Part shown: positions 19,149 through 28,402 of the stretch, piece after piece
Layout: each line of letters opens with the position of its first letter
Position numbering within the stretch: the first letter of the stretch is position 1
Assembly (NCBI GenBank): GCA_030696045.1
Contig: JAUYNO010000084.1
Location: 1-48,288, forward strand
Direction of reading: 5' to 3'
DNA: 48,288 nucleotides
Source of the DNA: Stagnimonas sp.
Lineage (GTDB): Bacteria; Pseudomonadota; Gammaproteobacteria; Nevskiales; Nevskiaceae
Notes under the pieces: model-generated
Told to the model about the DNA's origin: nothing
The model's input: only the letters and a program-made list of their open reading frames with translations
The model's database searches: none
Position numbers and translations under genes: made by a program

Positions 19149-19660
19149 GCGTATTGCCCCAGAATTTTGCTGACATCCGCCGGCTCGACCGGGCCGAACA
19201 GATCATCGTCGATCATCATCGTCGCGCCACGGTCGCAGGCGCCCAGGCAGCAGATCGGCAGCAGCGTGAAACGCTGGTCGGACGTGGTCTGGCCGTACTG
19301 GATGCCCAGCTGCTTGACCAGTTCGCCCTTGAGTTCGTCGTAGCCGGTCAGGTGGCAGCTGATGCTGTCGCAGACCTTGATGACGTGGCGACCGACCGGG
19401 CGGCGGAAGATCAGCGAATAGAAGGTCGCCACGCCTTCCAACTCGGCGGCGGTGATGCCGATGGCGGCGGCGATCTCGGGGATCGCTTCGTCCGGCACCC
19501 AGCCACGGCGCTTCTGCACCGCTTTGAGAGCATCGATGCTGGCGGCGCGGCCGTCCGGATAGTGGCCGAGCGCGTGCTCGATCTCGTGGCGCTCGTCGTC
19601 CGACAGGGCAAAGCCCTGCAGTTTCGGAAGATCAGCGAGTTTCATTACGGTCTGCGACAT
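19145..19660 (-). CDS. nuoE: NADH-quinone oxidoreductase subunit E (2Fe-2S)
   Basis: Thioredoxin-fold 2Fe-2S subunit of the NADH dehydrogenase module, 171 residues. Cluster N1a ligands are Cys97 and Cys102 (VCDSISC) with Cys138 and Cys142 (CCLGAC), offset by five from E. coli NuoE. It begins [17 protein letters not shown], starts 3 bases after nuoCD and overlaps nuoF by 4. Confidence 0.96.
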   Translation of the reverse strand: MSQTVMKLADLPKLQGFALSDDERHEIEHALGHYPDGRAASIDALKAVQKRRGWVPDEAIPEIAAAIGITAAELEGVATFYSLIFRRPVGRHVIKVCDSISCHLTGYDELKGELVKQLGIQYGQTTSDQRFTLLPICCLGACDRGATMMIDDDLFGPVEPADVSKILGQYA

Positions 19661-19663
19661 GCT

Positions 19664-21457
19664 TTAGCGATCCACGTCGGCCATCACGAAGTCGATGCTC
19701 GCGATGTAGGCAATGAGGTCGGGCACCATCTGGCCGCGGATCACCGAGGGGATCTGCTGCAGGTGCGGGAAGCTGGGGGTGCGGATGCGGGTGCGGTAGC
19801 TGCTGGTGCTGCCGTCGGCCACCAGGTAGTAGCTGTTGATGCCCTTGGTGGCCTCGACCATGAAGCTGGTCTCGCCGGCCGGCATGATCGGACCCCAGCT
19901 CACCTGCAGGAAGTGGGTGATCAGGGTCTCGATGTCGTGGAGCGTGCGGTCCTTCACCGGCGGCGTGGTCAGCGCGTGGTCGGCCTTGTAGGGGCCGGAC
20001 GGCATGTTGTTGAGGCACTGCTCGATGATGCGCAGGGACTGGCGGATCTCTTCCTCGCGCACCACGGCGCGGTCATAGATGTCGCCCTTGTGGCCCAGCG
20101 GCACTTCGAAGTCGTAGTTCTCGTAGCCGCAGTACGGCCGCACCTTGCGCAGGTCGTAGTTGCAGCCGGTGGCGCGCAAGCCTGGACCGGTGACGCCCCA
20201 CTCCAGCGCGTCCGCGGTGTTGTAGGCCGCGACATCCACCGAGCGCGCCTTGAGGATGGAGTTATTGAGCGCCGCCTTGCGGTAGTCGTCGAGCCGCTTG
20301 GGCATCCAGTCCAGGAACTCGCGGACCTTCTGTTCCCAGCCGCGCGGCAGGTCGTGGGCGACGCCGCCGATGCGGAACCATGCCGGATGCATGCGGAAGC
20401 CGGTCACCGCCTCGATCACGTCGTAGGCTTTCTGGCGGTCCACGAACATGAAGAACACCGGACTCATCGCACCGACGTCCTGGCAATAGGTGCCGTAGAA
20501 CAACAGGTGCGAGGTGATGCGGAAGAACTCCGTCATCATCACGCGGATGCAGTCGACGCGCTCCGGCACCTTGATGCCGGCGAGCTTCTCCAGCGCCATC
20601 ACGTAGGGCAGGTTGTTCATCACCCCGCCCAGATAGTCGATGCGATCCGTGTACGGAATGTAGCTGTGCCAGGACTGCCGCTCGCCCATCTTCTCGGCGC
20701 CGCGGTGGTGGTAGCCGATGTCCGGCACGCAGTCGACGATCTCCTCGCCATCCAGCTGCAGCACCAGGCGGAAGGCGCCGTGGGCAGACGGGTGATTGGG
20801 GCCGAGGTTGAGGAACATGAAGTCATGCTCGTCGGTGCCGCGCTTCATGCCCCATTCCTCCGGGTTGAAGCGCAGCGCCTCCTGCTCCATGTCCTGGCGC
20901 AGCGCGGTCAGCTGGTAGGGATCGAATTCGGTGGCGCGCGCCGCATGTTCCTTGCGCAGCGGATGACCGCCCTTCCAGCTCGGCGGCAGCATGATGCGGC
21001 GCAGGCTGGGGTGGCCGTCGAAGACGATGCCGAACAGGTCCCAGACCTCGCGCTCGTACCAGTTGGCGTTCGGGTAGACATTGGTGATGGTCGGCAGGTG
21101 GGGGAACTCGCCCTGCAGCGCCACCTTCAGGCGCAGATCGCCGGCGGCGGTGCGCGGTTTGGCCAGATCACGCGCGACCGACAGCAGCTGGTAGACCACG
21201 GTGAAATCGGCTGCCGGCTGGCCGTAGCGGTTCTTCCGCAGCCGCTCGTCGATGGCGGTGAGGTCGTAGAGCATCGCGTAGGGCAGCGGTGCTTCCGTCT
21301 TGAGCCAGCGCAGCACCTCGTGCAGGCGCTCGACCGGCAGCCACAGCGTTGGCATGCCGTCGGCGGTCGGCTGCAGGGTGAACAGCGAATCGCCGAAGCG
21401 ATTGCTCAGTTCGCGGACGATGTCCGGGACCGTGGTCGGGGTTCCGTCGGCGGCCAT
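19664..21457 (-). CDS. nuoC: NADH-quinone oxidoreductase subunit C/D fusion
   Basis: Fused NuoC-NuoD (nuoCD), as in E. coli and Pseudomonas, 597 residues. Residues 1 to about 190 are the NuoC part ([23 protein letters not shown]-like [18 protein letters not shown]). From about 205 onward is the 49-kDa-type NuoD part ([33 protein letters not shown]), which lines the quinone site. The fusion is one of the features that mark this operon as E. coli-type. It starts 3 bases after the nuoB stop. Confidence 0.96.
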   Translation of the reverse strand: MAADGTPTTVPDIVRELSNRFGDSLFTLQPTADGMPTLWLPVERLHEVLRWLKTEAPLPYAMLYDLTAIDERLRKNRYGQPAADFTVVYQLLSVARDLAKPRTAAGDLRLKVALQGEFPHLPTITNVYPNANWYEREVWDLFGIVFDGHPSLRRIMLPPSWKGGHPLRKEHAARATEFDPYQLTALRQDMEQEALRFNPEEWGMKRGTDEHDFMFLNLGPNHPSAHGAFRLVLQLDGEEIVDCVPDIGYHHRGAEKMGERQSWHSYIPYTDRIDYLGGVMNNLPYVMALEKLAGIKVPERVDCIRVMMTEFFRITSHLLFYGTYCQDVGAMSPVFFMFVDRQKAYDVIEAVTGFRMHPAWFRIGGVAHDLPRGWEQKVREFLDWMPKRLDDYRKAALNNSILKARSVDVAAYNTADALEWGVTGPGLRATGCNYDLRKVRPYCGYENYDFEVPLGHKGDIYDRAVVREEEIRQSLRIIEQCLNNMPSGPYKADHALTTPPVKDRTLHDIETLITHFLQVSWGPIMPAGETSFMVEATKGINSYYLVADGSTSSYRTRIRTPSFPHLQQIPSVIRGQMVPDLIAYIASIDFVMADVDR

Positions 21458-21460
21458 TGC

Positions 21461-22135
21461 TTACACCTGGTCCGGCGTGCGCAGGACGGTCTGCGCCATG
21501 CGCTCGGCGTGCTTGCTATCGCGCTGGCTGGGCATGTTGGCCTTGTAGATGCCCTGATCGCCAGCCACCCAGCTGATCGGCCGACGCTCCTTGCCAATGG
21601 AGTTCTGCAGCATGATCAAGCCTTCCAGAAAGGCTTCCGGACGCGGCGGGCAACCGGGAATGTAGAGATCGACTGGAAGGAACTTGTCGACGCCCTGCAC
21701 CACGGAATAGATGTCGTACATGCCGCCGGAATTGGCGCAGGCGCCCATCGAGATCACCCAGCGCGGTTCCAACATCTGCTCATACAGGCGCTGCACCACC
21801 GGCGCCATCTTCATGAAGCAGGTGCCAGCGATGATGATGACGTCGGCCTGGCGTGGCGAGGCGCGGATGACCTCGGAGCCGAAGCGGGCGAGGTCGTGGG
21901 TCGGCGTGAAGGTGGTGGCGAATTCCACATAGCAGCACGACAGGCCGAAGTTGTACGGCCAGATCGAGTTCTTGCGGCCCCAGTTGATCAGGTCCGACAT
22001 CTTCGCGGTGATGACGTTGCGCGCCACCTGCTCTTCGGTGAAGACGTCGTCCGCCGCTTTCTGCGTGTAGTCGTCGGTGAGCGGCGAGACGCCGGTCTTG
22101 TAGTTGGGCTCGATGCGCTTGAGCGTGTACTGCAT
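21461..22135 (-). CDS. nuoB: NADH-quinone oxidoreductase subunit B (cluster N2)
   Basis: Subunit carrying terminal cluster N2, which reduces quinone, 224 residues. Ligands are Cys67 and Cys68 (SCCYVE), Cys133 ([11 protein letters not shown]) and Cys162 (PGCPPRPE), a constant four-residue offset from E. coli. The N-terminus ([10 protein letters not shown]) and length are normal. It begins 3 bases after nuoA. Confidence 0.97.
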   Translation of the reverse strand: MQYTLKRIEPNYKTGVSPLTDDYTQKAADDVFTEEQVARNVITAKMSDLINWGRKNSIWPYNFGLSCCYVEFATTFTPTHDLARFGSEVIRASPRQADVIIIAGTCFMKMAPVVQRLYEQMLEPRWVISMGACANSGGMYDIYSVVQGVDKFLPVDLYIPGCPPRPEAFLEGLIMLQNSIGKERRPISWVAGDQGIYKANMPSQRDSKHAERMAQTVLRTPDQV

Positions 22136-22138
22136 GGC

Positions 22139-22585
22139 TTACTCCGACTGTCCGGCCGCTTGTGCGGCGATCCGCGCGGCGCGCCGCTTTTTCTGGTGCG
22201 GCGTCCAGTCCAGCGCGCCGATGCGGGCGAGATAGACCAGGCTGGCGGTGAGGATGAAGATGAACACGGCGACCTCGATCCAGCCGGCCCAGCCGACTTC
22301 CTTGGCCGACACCGCGTAGGCATAGAGGAACAGGGCTTCGACATCGAAGATGACGAAGAACATCGCTACCAGGTAGAACTTCGCCGACAGCCGCAGGCGT
22401 TCCGGCGAGGCCGAGACCACGCCGGACTCGAAGGGCTCGTTACGGGCGCGGGCGGTGCTCTTGCCGCCGAGCAGGGCCGAGCCGATCAGCATGAGCGCGC
22501 AGATGGCGAGGGTGGCGACCACGTAGACCGTGGTCGACCAGAATTCCGGCCCAAGGCGGGTGATGAGCGCGAAAAATGCGTCCAC
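22139..22585 (-). CDS. nuoA: NADH-quinone oxidoreductase subunit A
   Basis: Small three-helix membrane subunit of complex I and first gene of the operon. From GTG 22585 (read as MDAFFALITRLGPEFWSTTV) it has 148 residues, matching E. coli (147). Conserved segments are PFESGVVSASPERLRLSAKF and FVIFDVEALFLYAYAV, with the acidic loop and ALDWTPHQKKRR near the end. An upstream in-frame TTG at 22654 would add 23 polar residues and overlaps the likely promoter, so it is rejected. A GGAG lies 12 bases upstream. Confidence 0.93.
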   Translation of the reverse strand: MDAFFALITRLGPEFWSTTVYVVATLAICALMLIGSALLGGKSTARARNEPFESGVVSASPERLRLSAKFYLVAMFFVIFDVEALFLYAYAVSAKEVGWAGWIEVAVFIFILTASLVYLARIGALDWTPHQKKRRAARIAAQAAGQSE

Positions 22586-22656
22586 GCGAGGTGCTCGCTC
22601 CGTTAGAGTTGCTGGCTTTTTGCGCACCCCGCAAGGGACGCGTTCGTGTGACAATC

Positions 22657-22662
22657 ATCATA
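22657..22662 (-). promoter_or_regulatory. Possible -10 box of the nuo operon
   Basis: TATGAT on the minus strand, about 70 bases before nuoA, in the 135-bp gap shared with the divergent rlmI. The -35 match is poor (TGATTT at 17 bp). It is the only AT-rich stretch in the gap, so control elements for both genes probably overlap here. Confidence 0.4.
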
Positions 22663-22720
22663 CGCCAGCGATGCTAGTTAAATCACGGCTTGCGCTCGCC
22701 CCCATTTTCTGCGCAAACCG

Positions 22721-23899
22721 ATGATCAGCCTCCGCCTCAAAGCCCATGAAGAGCGTCGCCTGCGGGCCGGCCATCTCTGGGCTTACTCCAACGAAATCGA
22801 CACCGCAGCCACGCCCCTCAAGGGTCTGACGCCCGGCAGTCTGTGCCGGCTGGAAGACTCCCGGGGCAAGACGCTCGGCGTGGGCTATGTGCACCCGAAC
22901 GTCCTGTTATCGGTGCGCCTGCTCAGCGGCAAGGGCGACGCGGTGATCGACCGCAGCTGGTTCGAGCGCCGCCTGCGCCAGGCCCTGGCCCTGCGCGAGC
23001 GGGTGTACCCGAGTCCGCACTACCGGATGGTGTTCGGCGAGTCCGATGGCTTGCCGGGCCTGGTGATCGACCGCTACGGCGACTTCCTGTCGGTGCAGCT
23101 GAGCACGGCCGGCATGGACGCCCTCAAGGAGCCGCTGCTGGAGGCGCTGCAGCCGGTGCTGCAGCCCAAGGGCATCCTGTTCCGCAACGACAACGCCATG
23201 CGCCAGACCGAGGGCCTGCCGGCCGAGGACGCGGTCTGGGGCGAGGTGCCGGACGAGGTCGAGCTGCTGGAGTCCGGCGTGCGCCTGGTCGCACCCCTGG
23301 CGTCCGGGCAGAAGACCGGCTTCTTCTACGACCAGCACGCCAACCGCGACCGGGTGCTGCCCTATGTCAAGGGCGCGCGGGTGCTGGACGTGTTCAGCTA
23401 CGTCGGTGCCTGGGCGGCGCGTGCGGCGGCGGGCGGCGCCGCCAGCGTCGCCTGCATCGACTCCTCCGAACTGGCCCTGAGCTATGCTGCGCGGAACATG
23501 GTGGCGCAAGGCGCGACCCCGGAAACCCTGCGTGGCGACGCCCTTGACCTGCTCAAGCAGCTGCGCGCCGAGGGGCGCCAGTTCGACGTCGTCGTGGTTG
23601 ATCCCCCGGCGCTCATCAAGCGCAAGAAGGACGAGGAGGCCGGCCAGGCTCATTACGGCGCCCTCAACCGCGCCGCCATGCAGCTGCTGGCCGCCGACGG
23701 CATCCTGGTGTCCTGCTCCTGTTCACACCATTTGAGCGAAGAGCAGTTGCAACGCATCCTGCTGCGGGAGTCGCGCCAAGTCGGCCGGCGCCTGCAGATC
23801 CTTGAGCGGGGCGGGCAGGGGCCGGATCATCCGGTGCACCCGGCCATCCCTGAAACCCTGTACCTGAAGGCCTTTTTCTGCCGCGCCAGCCTGGGCTAG
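22721..23899 (+). CDS. rlmI: Class I SAM-dependent rRNA methyltransferase, RlmI family
   Basis: Probable 23S rRNA m5C1962 methyltransferase, 392 residues (E. coli RlmI 396). An N-terminal PUA RNA-binding domain (about 1-80, GHLWAYSNEID, GYVHPNVLLSVRLLS) is followed by an EEHEE-like domain. The Rossmann methyltransferase comes next, with the SAM motif RVLDVFSYVGAWAARAA, VVVDPPALIKRKKDE, and SCSCSHHLSEEQL. It is divergent from nuoA and lies 10 bases before lgt. Family is clear; the exact target base is inferred from E. coli. Confidence 0.88.
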   Translation: MISLRLKAHEERRLRAGHLWAYSNEIDTAATPLKGLTPGSLCRLEDSRGKTLGVGYVHPNVLLSVRLLSGKGDAVIDRSWFERRLRQALALRERVYPSPHYRMVFGESDGLPGLVIDRYGDFLSVQLSTAGMDALKEPLLEALQPVLQPKGILFRNDNAMRQTEGLPAEDAVWGEVPDEVELLESGVRLVAPLASGQKTGFFYDQHANRDRVLPYVKGARVLDVFSYVGAWAARAAAGGAASVACIDSSELALSYAARNMVAQGATPETLRGDALDLLKQLRAEGRQFDVVVVDPPALIKRKKDEEAGQAHYGALNRAAMQLLAADGILVSCSCSHHLSEEQLQRILLRESRQVGRRLQILERGGQGPDHPVHPAIPETLYLKAFFCRASLG

Positions 23900-23909
23900 G
23901 ACCCCCGTC

Positions 23910-24701
23910 ATGCTCCATCACCCGAACTTCGATCCCGTCGCCCTGCATCTCGGCCCGCTGCAGATCCACTGGTACGGCCTGATGTACCTGCTCGGCTTCT
24001 GGGGCAGCTGGTGGCTGGCGGTGCGGCGTGGGCGGATGGCGCATGTGGGCTGGAGCGAGCAGCAGGTCTCCGATGTGCTGTTCTACATTGTCATGGGGGT
24101 GATACTCGGCGGGCGCATCGGCTACACCTTCTTCTACAATTTCAGCGGTTTTGTCGCCGACCCGATGGTGATCTTCCGTATCTGGCAGGGCGGCATGTCC
24201 TTCCATGGCGGCCTGCTGGGCGTGACCTTCGCGATGTGGCTGTTCGCGCGCCATCGCGGGCTTTCGTTCTACGCGGTGTCCGACTTCATTGCCGTCGTGA
24301 TTCCCTTCGGCCTGCTGACCGGACGCATTGGCAACTTCATCAATGGCGAGTTGTGGGGAGCGACCACCGAGCTGCCCTGGGGCATGGTGTTCGCCACCGG
24401 TGGGCCGCTGCCGCGCCATCCTTCGATGCTGTACGAAGCCTTCCTGGAAGGCGCGGTACTGCTGGCCATCCTCTGGTGGTTTGGCAAGAAGCCGCGCCCG
24501 GCGCCGGCCATCGCCGCGCTGTTCCTGATCGGCTACGGCCTGTTCCGTTTCGCCATCGAATTCGTACGCATGCCGGATGCCCACATCGGCTACCTCTACG
24601 GCAGCAGCTGGTTCACCATGGGCATGCAACTCTGCCTGCCGATGATCGCCGCCGGCCTGTTCTTCTTCGTCTACGCCTACCGTCGTCAGCACAAGGTCTA
24701 G
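23910..24701 (+). CDS. lgt: Prolipoprotein diacylglyceryl transferase
   Basis: Inner-membrane enzyme that transfers diacylglycerol from phosphatidylglycerol to the lipobox Cys of prolipoproteins, the first step of lipoprotein maturation. It has 263 residues with about seven membrane segments. The Lgt signature [13 protein letters not shown] is present, along with [15 protein letters not shown] and [13 protein letters not shown]. It would act on the lipobox proteins encoded at 33384 and perhaps 45988 in this window. It is followed by thyA after 2 bases, the lgt-thyA pair being common in proteobacteria. Confidence 0.96.
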   Translation: MLHHPNFDPVALHLGPLQIHWYGLMYLLGFWGSWWLAVRRGRMAHVGWSEQQVSDVLFYIVMGVILGGRIGYTFFYNFSGFVADPMVIFRIWQGGMSFHGGLLGVTFAMWLFARHRGLSFYAVSDFIAVVIPFGLLTGRIGNFINGELWGATTELPWGMVFATGGPLPRHPSMLYEAFLEGAVLLAILWWFGKKPRPAPAIAALFLIGYGLFRFAIEFVRMPDAHIGYLYGSSWFTMGMQLCLPMIAAGLFFFVYAYRRQHKV

Positions 24702-24703
24702 CC

Positions 24704-25498
24704 ATGCGCCAATACCTCGACCTGATGCAGCATGTGCTGGACCGGGGCACTGACAAGTCCGACCGCACCGGAACCGGCACCCGCTCGGTGTTCGGGCACC
24801 AGCTGCGCTTCGACCTGTCGGAAGGTTTTCCGGCGCTCACCACCAAGAAACTGCACCTGCGCTCGATCATCCATGAGCTGCTGTGGTTCCTGAAGGGCGA
24901 GACCAATACCCGCTACCTGAAGGAAAACGGCGTCTCGATCTGGGACGAATGGGCCGACGCCAACGGCGAGCTGGGGCCGGTCTATGGTTCGCAATGGCGC
25001 AGCTGGCCGACCGCCGACGGCCGCCACATCGACCAGATCAGTCAGGTGCTCGCACAGATCAAGGCCAACCCGGACTCGCGCCGCCTGATCGTATCGGCCT
25101 GGAATGTCGGCGAGATCGACAAGATGAAGCTGCCGCCCTGCCACGCCTTCTTTCAGTTCTACGTCGCCGACGGTAAGCTCAGCTGCCAGCTGTATCAGCG
25201 GTCCTGCGACATCTTCCTGGGCGTGCCCTTCAATATCGCCAGCTATGCGCTGCTGACGATGATGGTGGCCCAGGTCTGTGGCCTGAAATACGGTGACTTC
25301 GTCTGGACCGGCGGCGACTGCCACCTGTACTCGAACCACTTCGAGCAGGCCCGGGAACAGCTGTCGCGCACGCCGCGCTCGCTGCCGACCATGCGCATCA
25401 ATCCCGAGGTGAAGGATCTGTTCGCCTTCAAGTTCGAGGATTTCCAACTCGAAGCCTACGATCCGCATCCGCACATCAAGGCGCCGGTCGCCGTCTGA
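24704..25498 (+). CDS. thyA: Thymidylate synthase
   Basis: Converts dUMP to dTMP using 5,10-methylene-THF and releases dihydrofolate. It has 264 residues, the same as E. coli ThyA, with the nucleophile Cys146 in [13 protein letters not shown]. Other landmarks are [39 protein letters not shown] and the C-terminal APVAV. The stop TGA shares a base with the folA ATG, coupling it to the enzyme that recycles its dihydrofolate product. Confidence 0.98.
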   Translation: MRQYLDLMQHVLDRGTDKSDRTGTGTRSVFGHQLRFDLSEGFPALTTKKLHLRSIIHELLWFLKGETNTRYLKENGVSIWDEWADANGELGPVYGSQWRSWPTADGRHIDQISQVLAQIKANPDSRRLIVSAWNVGEIDKMKLPPCHAFFQFYVADGKLSCQLYQRSCDIFLGVPFNIASYALLTMMVAQVCGLKYGDFVWTGGDCHLYSNHFEQAREQLSRTPRSLPTMRINPEVKDLFAFKFEDFQLEAYDPHPHIKAPVAV

Positions 25499-26016
25499 TG
25501 TCGGCCGGCCTGTCGCTGATCGTTGCCCACGACCTCGACGGCCTGATCGGTCGTGACGGCGATCTGCCCTGGCGCCTGCCCGAGGACCTGAAACAGTTCA
25601 AGCAGCGCACCCTGGGCCAGACCGTACTGATGGGGCGCCGCACCTGGGATTCGCTGCCCAGAAAGCCGCTGCCCGGCCGCGACAACTGGGTACTCAGCCG
25701 CGACCCCGGCTTTGCTGCCGAGGGTGCGCGCGTGTTTGCCGACCTCGGGCAGGCGCTGGCCCAGCCGCGCAACGGTGAGCTGCTGGTGATCGGCGGCGCC
25801 GAACTGTACCGGCAGACCCTGCCGCTGGCGCGGCGCCTGTACTTGACCCTGGTGCAGGCGCGGCTGAGCGGCGATACCCGCTTTCCGGACTACCGGATCG
25901 GGGACTGGCGCCTGCTGGAACGGATCGATCATCCGGCCGACGCCCGGCATGCCCATGCCTACAGCTTCCTGACCCTGGAGCGTGACGATGCGCAGCGCCC
26001 TCCGGCTCGCCCTTAG
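25498..26016 (+). CDS. folA: Dihydrofolate reductase
   Basis: Reduces dihydrofolate to tetrahydrofolate with NADPH, 172 residues. Landmarks are LIVAHDLDGLIGRDGDLPW with the active-site acid in RLPEDLKQFKQ, TVLMGRRTWDSLP, VIGGAELYRQTLP and DTRFPDY. The start overlaps thyA by one base. The last 29 bases overlap the next gene in another frame, so the C-terminal tail RDDAQRPPARP is shared DNA. Confidence 0.96.
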   Translation: MSAGLSLIVAHDLDGLIGRDGDLPWRLPEDLKQFKQRTLGQTVLMGRRTWDSLPRKPLPGRDNWVLSRDPGFAAEGARVFADLGQALAQPRNGELLVIGGAELYRQTLPLARRLYLTLVQARLSGDTRFPDYRIGDWRLLERIDHPADARHAHAYSFLTLERDDAQRPPARP

Positions 26017-27262
26017 CGCCTGGCTGTTGCTGTCCGGTGGCCTGGCTGCTGCCGGACCGGAGCCCGTCGCCACTATCGAACTCGCCGCCGACCGGGTGGC
26101 CGAGATTCGCTTTGTCGGCAATCGCATCACCCGGCCGAAGGTAATGCTGCGGGAGCTGCCGTTCGCGGTGGGCGAGCGCATCGACGTCGGTGCGGTCGAA
26201 CGCGGGCGCCAGGCCATCCTCGATCTTGGCCTGTTCAAGGCGGTGACGGCCGAGCGCGGGCAGGAGCCGCAGGGCCTGGTCATCACCTACACCGTGCAGG
26301 AAAAATTCTATGTGCTGCCAACGCCAAGGCTCGACGCCAACGGCGATGGCCAGTTCGCCTACGGCGCGCAGCTGAGCTGGGACAACCTCTGGGGCCTCGA
26401 TCACAGCCTGCTGGTCTACGGCCAGCAGCGCGACCAGCAGGTGCAGGGCGTGGGCAAGGAGACCCAGTATTTTCTGGGCTACTTCGCTCCCTTCGTCGGG
26501 GACAGCCGCTGGAGCCTGGGCTTCAATGCCGGCTACCGCGAGCGGCCGGTGTTCACGCCCGAGGGGGCGTATGAGGAGAGCTTCGAATCGGCGCAGGTGC
26601 TGGCGACCCGCCGACTGTCGTCCGGGCCGCCGAGCCAGGGCTGGAAATTCGGCACCGGACTGTACTGGCAGCGCCAGGATACCAGCGGCCGGGTGCCGCC
26701 CTACGGCCAGGCCACTGCGCCGGTGCTGAGCCTGAGCTACCGCGACCTGCGCTTTCATGTCTACAGCGAGGAAGGCCTGCAGGCGGGCGCCCGGCTGGAG
26801 GCGGCGCGCGAGGGCCTGGCCTCGGACTACGATTACGCCCGGCTCGGGGTCGGCGCGACCCGCTTCCTGGAACCCGGCGGCACCGCGCACCAGAACCTGA
26901 ACCTGCGCGGTGACCTGGGACTCAATTGGCAAGGGCCGGTCGGGCACCGCAGCTACTCGCTGGGCGGCTCCTACATCCTGCGTGGCTACGACCCGGATTT
27001 CCTCGAGGGCGATGCCTACTACCGGGTGGCCGCCGAATACCTGCGGCCGATTGGCTGGCGCTGGCTGCGCCTGCTGGTGATCGCCGAAGCCGGCGCGGTC
27101 GGCAGCGGGCCGGGCGATCTGCCCGACCAGCGGATCTATTCCAGCCTGGGCCTGGGCTTGCGGCTGCGGCTGCCCGCCTTCGTCAACTTCGAGGTCGAGG
27201 CCGGCGTGGCCTTGCCTCTGTCCGGTGGTGGTGGCTTGCGGGTGTTCGGCAGCCGGGTTTGA
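25988..27262 (+). CDS. Omp85/BamA-family outer-membrane protein with one POTRA domain
   Basis: Predicted outer-membrane beta-barrel of the Omp85 superfamily (surface antigen D15 type), 424 residues from ATG 25988. Signal peptide 1-22 (LALSAWLLLSGGLAAA). A single POTRA-like domain lies at about 37-112 (VAEIRFVGNRITRPKVML, GERIDVGAVERGRQAIL, FKAVTAERG). The barrel fills about 113-424 with alternating strands and the conserved RGY element (GGSYILRGYDPDFLEGDAYY) that in Omp85 proteins enters the barrel. BamA has five POTRAs and TamA three, so this is a shorter, distinct type. CTGGAG precedes the ATG and the gene overlaps folA by 29 bases. Substrate unknown. Confidence 0.82.
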   Translation: MRSALRLALSAWLLLSGGLAAAGPEPVATIELAADRVAEIRFVGNRITRPKVMLRELPFAVGERIDVGAVERGRQAILDLGLFKAVTAERGQEPQGLVITYTVQEKFYVLPTPRLDANGDGQFAYGAQLSWDNLWGLDHSLLVYGQQRDQQVQGVGKETQYFLGYFAPFVGDSRWSLGFNAGYRERPVFTPEGAYEESFESAQVLATRRLSSGPPSQGWKFGTGLYWQRQDTSGRVPPYGQATAPVLSLSYRDLRFHVYSEEGLQAGARLEAAREGLASDYDYARLGVGATRFLEPGGTAHQNLNLRGDLGLNWQGPVGHRSYSLGGSYILRGYDPDFLEGDAYYRVAAEYLRPIGWRWLRLLVIAEAGAVGSGPGDLPDQRIYSSLGLGLRLRLPAFVNFEVEAGVALPLSGGGGLRVFGSRV

Positions 27263-27288
27263 AGCGGCCTCGAAGGGCAAGTTATAAA
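27259..27288 (+). promoter_or_regulatory. Sigma70-like promoter of the acyl-CoA-binding protein gene
   Basis: TTGAAG (27259-27264, overlapping the stop of the Omp85 gene), an 18-bp spacer and TATAAA (27283-27288). Transcription would begin near 27295, about 30 bases before the ATG at 27327. Confidence 0.55.
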
Positions 27289-27326
27289 GCGTTCCCGACC
27301 TTGAACAAAACTAATACGGAGACCCC

Positions 27327-27593
27327 ATGGCCGATCTGAAGAAGTCCTTCGCGCAGGCGCAGGAAGACGTCAAGACCATCACCAAGCGCCCCAGCAACGA
27401 GGACTTCCTGTTCCTCTACGCCCACTTCAAGCAGGCCGAAAAGGGCGATGTCAGCGGCAGCCGGCCGGGCATGCTGGACATGGTGGGGCGCGCCAAGTAC
27501 GACGCCTGGGCCAAGCTCAAGGGCACCGCCGCCGACGCGGCGATGAAGGCCTATATCGACAAGGTCGCCGGCCTGCTCAAGAGCCACAAGTAA
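27327..27593 (+). CDS. Acyl-CoA-binding protein
   Basis: Small cytosolic four-helix protein that binds long-chain acyl-CoA esters, 88 residues, full length for the family. The ACBP motifs FLFLYAHFKQAEKGDVSG and KYDAWAKLKGTAADAAMKAY are clear. Shine-Dalgarno ACGGAG lies about 5 bases before the ATG. It has its own likely promoter. ACBPs are mainly eukaryotic but occur in a range of proteobacteria; the acyl-CoA dehydrogenase and enoyl-CoA hydratase elsewhere in the window fit with fatty-acid metabolism but are not linked to it. Confidence 0.93.
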   Translation: MADLKKSFAQAQEDVKTITKRPSNEDFLFLYAHFKQAEKGDVSGSRPGMLDMVGRAKYDAWAKLKGTAADAAMKAYIDKVAGLLKSHK

Positions 27594-27604
27594 GCGCTGG
27601 GGGC

Positions 27605-27636
27605 AAAAAAATAGCCGCCGGTTTGTCGCCGGCGGC
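27605..27636 (-). terminator. Intrinsic terminator for the gene at 27757-28191
   Basis: On the minus strand an 8-bp G/C stem (GCCGCCGG, loop of 7, CCGGCGGC; 27636-27614) is followed by TA and a run of seven T (27611-27605). No T-tract exists on the plus strand, so it serves the minus-strand gene. Confidence 0.75.
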
Positions 27637-27646
27637 CAAGGTGCAA

Positions 27647-27681
27647 CCATGTCGACGTCTCCCTTCAAAGCGTCGACATGG
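27647..27681. repeat. Inverted repeat with 11-bp arms
   Basis: CCATGTCGACG (27647-27657), a 13-base loop, then CGTCGACATGG (27671-27681), a perfect match. It lies between the acyl-CoA-binding protein gene and the unknown gene on the other strand. It has no T-tract and could be a second hairpin or a protein-binding site. Confidence 0.7.
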
Positions 27682-27756
27682 ATTCTGGAAGAGCGGCTTC
27701 AGGCCGGATTTCTTCCATCCCTCCCCAAGAGAGACTGTGAATTCATGGCCCGCACC

Positions 27757-28191
27757 TCAGGCCGCCAGTGCCATGCCGGCCTTGCCCCCGGCCGCCAACG
27801 GGGCGCCCAGCTCGCTGGCACCGCGCACCGCCACCGAGGCGAAGCCGGCTGCCAGCAGCGAGGGCGCGGTCTGCACCCGGGCCACTACCGCCGGTGCCGG
27901 CAGCCTCAGGGCGCTGATCGCCTGCAGCCAGGCATGGGCGGTCTGCGCCAGCTCCATGCGAGTGCGCAGGTTCAGCACCGGAGAGTCCGACAGCCACCGC
28001 GCGCTGGCGCCCTCGGCGTCGAGACTGATCTGCAGTTCCAGGTTCAGCAGCCGGTAGCTGCGGGCCTGGGCGCCATGCACCACCCACTGCGCCGGGATGC
28101 GCTTCATGGCGGCATCGAGTTCGGTCCAGAGCGCGGCGGCGGCAAGCTCCGGATATGGCAAGGTCGACTGTGCGAGCGGGGTCAGGTTCAT
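27757..28191 (-). CDS. Protein of unknown function
   Basis: A 144-residue frame (MNLTPLAQSTLPYPELAAAA) with GC-rich third positions like its neighbours, its own downstream terminator and a non-coding upstream gap, so probably real. No signal peptide, membrane segment or recognised motif is seen. Composition is Ala/Leu-rich with a mostly helical look (RMELAQTAHAWLQAISALRL), ending in a Gly/Ala-rich stretch. It is divergent from the winged-helix kinase gene at 28403, with a 211-bp AT-containing gap between them. I do not recognise the family. Confidence 0.6.
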   Translation of the reverse strand: MNLTPLAQSTLPYPELAAAALWTELDAAMKRIPAQWVVHGAQARSYRLLNLELQISLDAEGASARWLSDSPVLNLRTRMELAQTAHAWLQAISALRLPAPAVVARVQTAPSLLAAGFASVAVRGASELGAPLAAGGKAGMALAA

Positions 28192-28402
28192 GGCGGTCTG
28201 GTGCTACTCGTTAGAGGGACAGGCAGCGATCCGGCTGCGATGGCAGGCATCCTGCTTGCTCCGGCGGCGGCAAGCCTGAAACCCGGCGGGAGAAATCCTG
28301 AAAAAAACATGAATCAAATTTTTCTTTTCATGATTAGATAGTTACGTATCCACTCGCAGGCTCTGAAAGCGCTATCTCCCAGCAGTAATCCGGTTCCGGA
28401 AC
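28192..28402. promoter_or_regulatory. Divergent control region of the unknown gene and the kinase gene
   Basis: A 211-bp gap containing the most AT-rich stretch of the window (about 28300-28350, with runs of A and T). CATGAATC and CATGATTA occur as a near direct repeat 23 bases apart (about 28309 and 28332). The neighbouring kinase has its own DNA-binding domain, so an autoregulatory site here is possible, but this is inference. Confidence 0.35.

Noticed and set aside
19106..22606. A 1166-codon plus-strand open frame opposite nuoA to nuoE
   Set aside because: It lies antisense to well-conserved nuo genes. Long antisense frames are expected in high-GC DNA, and its composition (His/Asp/Gln-rich, no motif) is that of a shadow.
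22586..22654. TTG start for a longer nuoA
   Set aside because: The extra 23 residues are polar, unlike any NuoA, and they overlap the probable promoter. GTG 22585 gives the family length.
27623..28341. Plus-strand frames between the acyl-CoA-binding protein and kinase genes
   Set aside because: They cross a terminator and an inverted repeat, lack ribosome-binding sites and have no motif; the minus-strand frame has better coding character.
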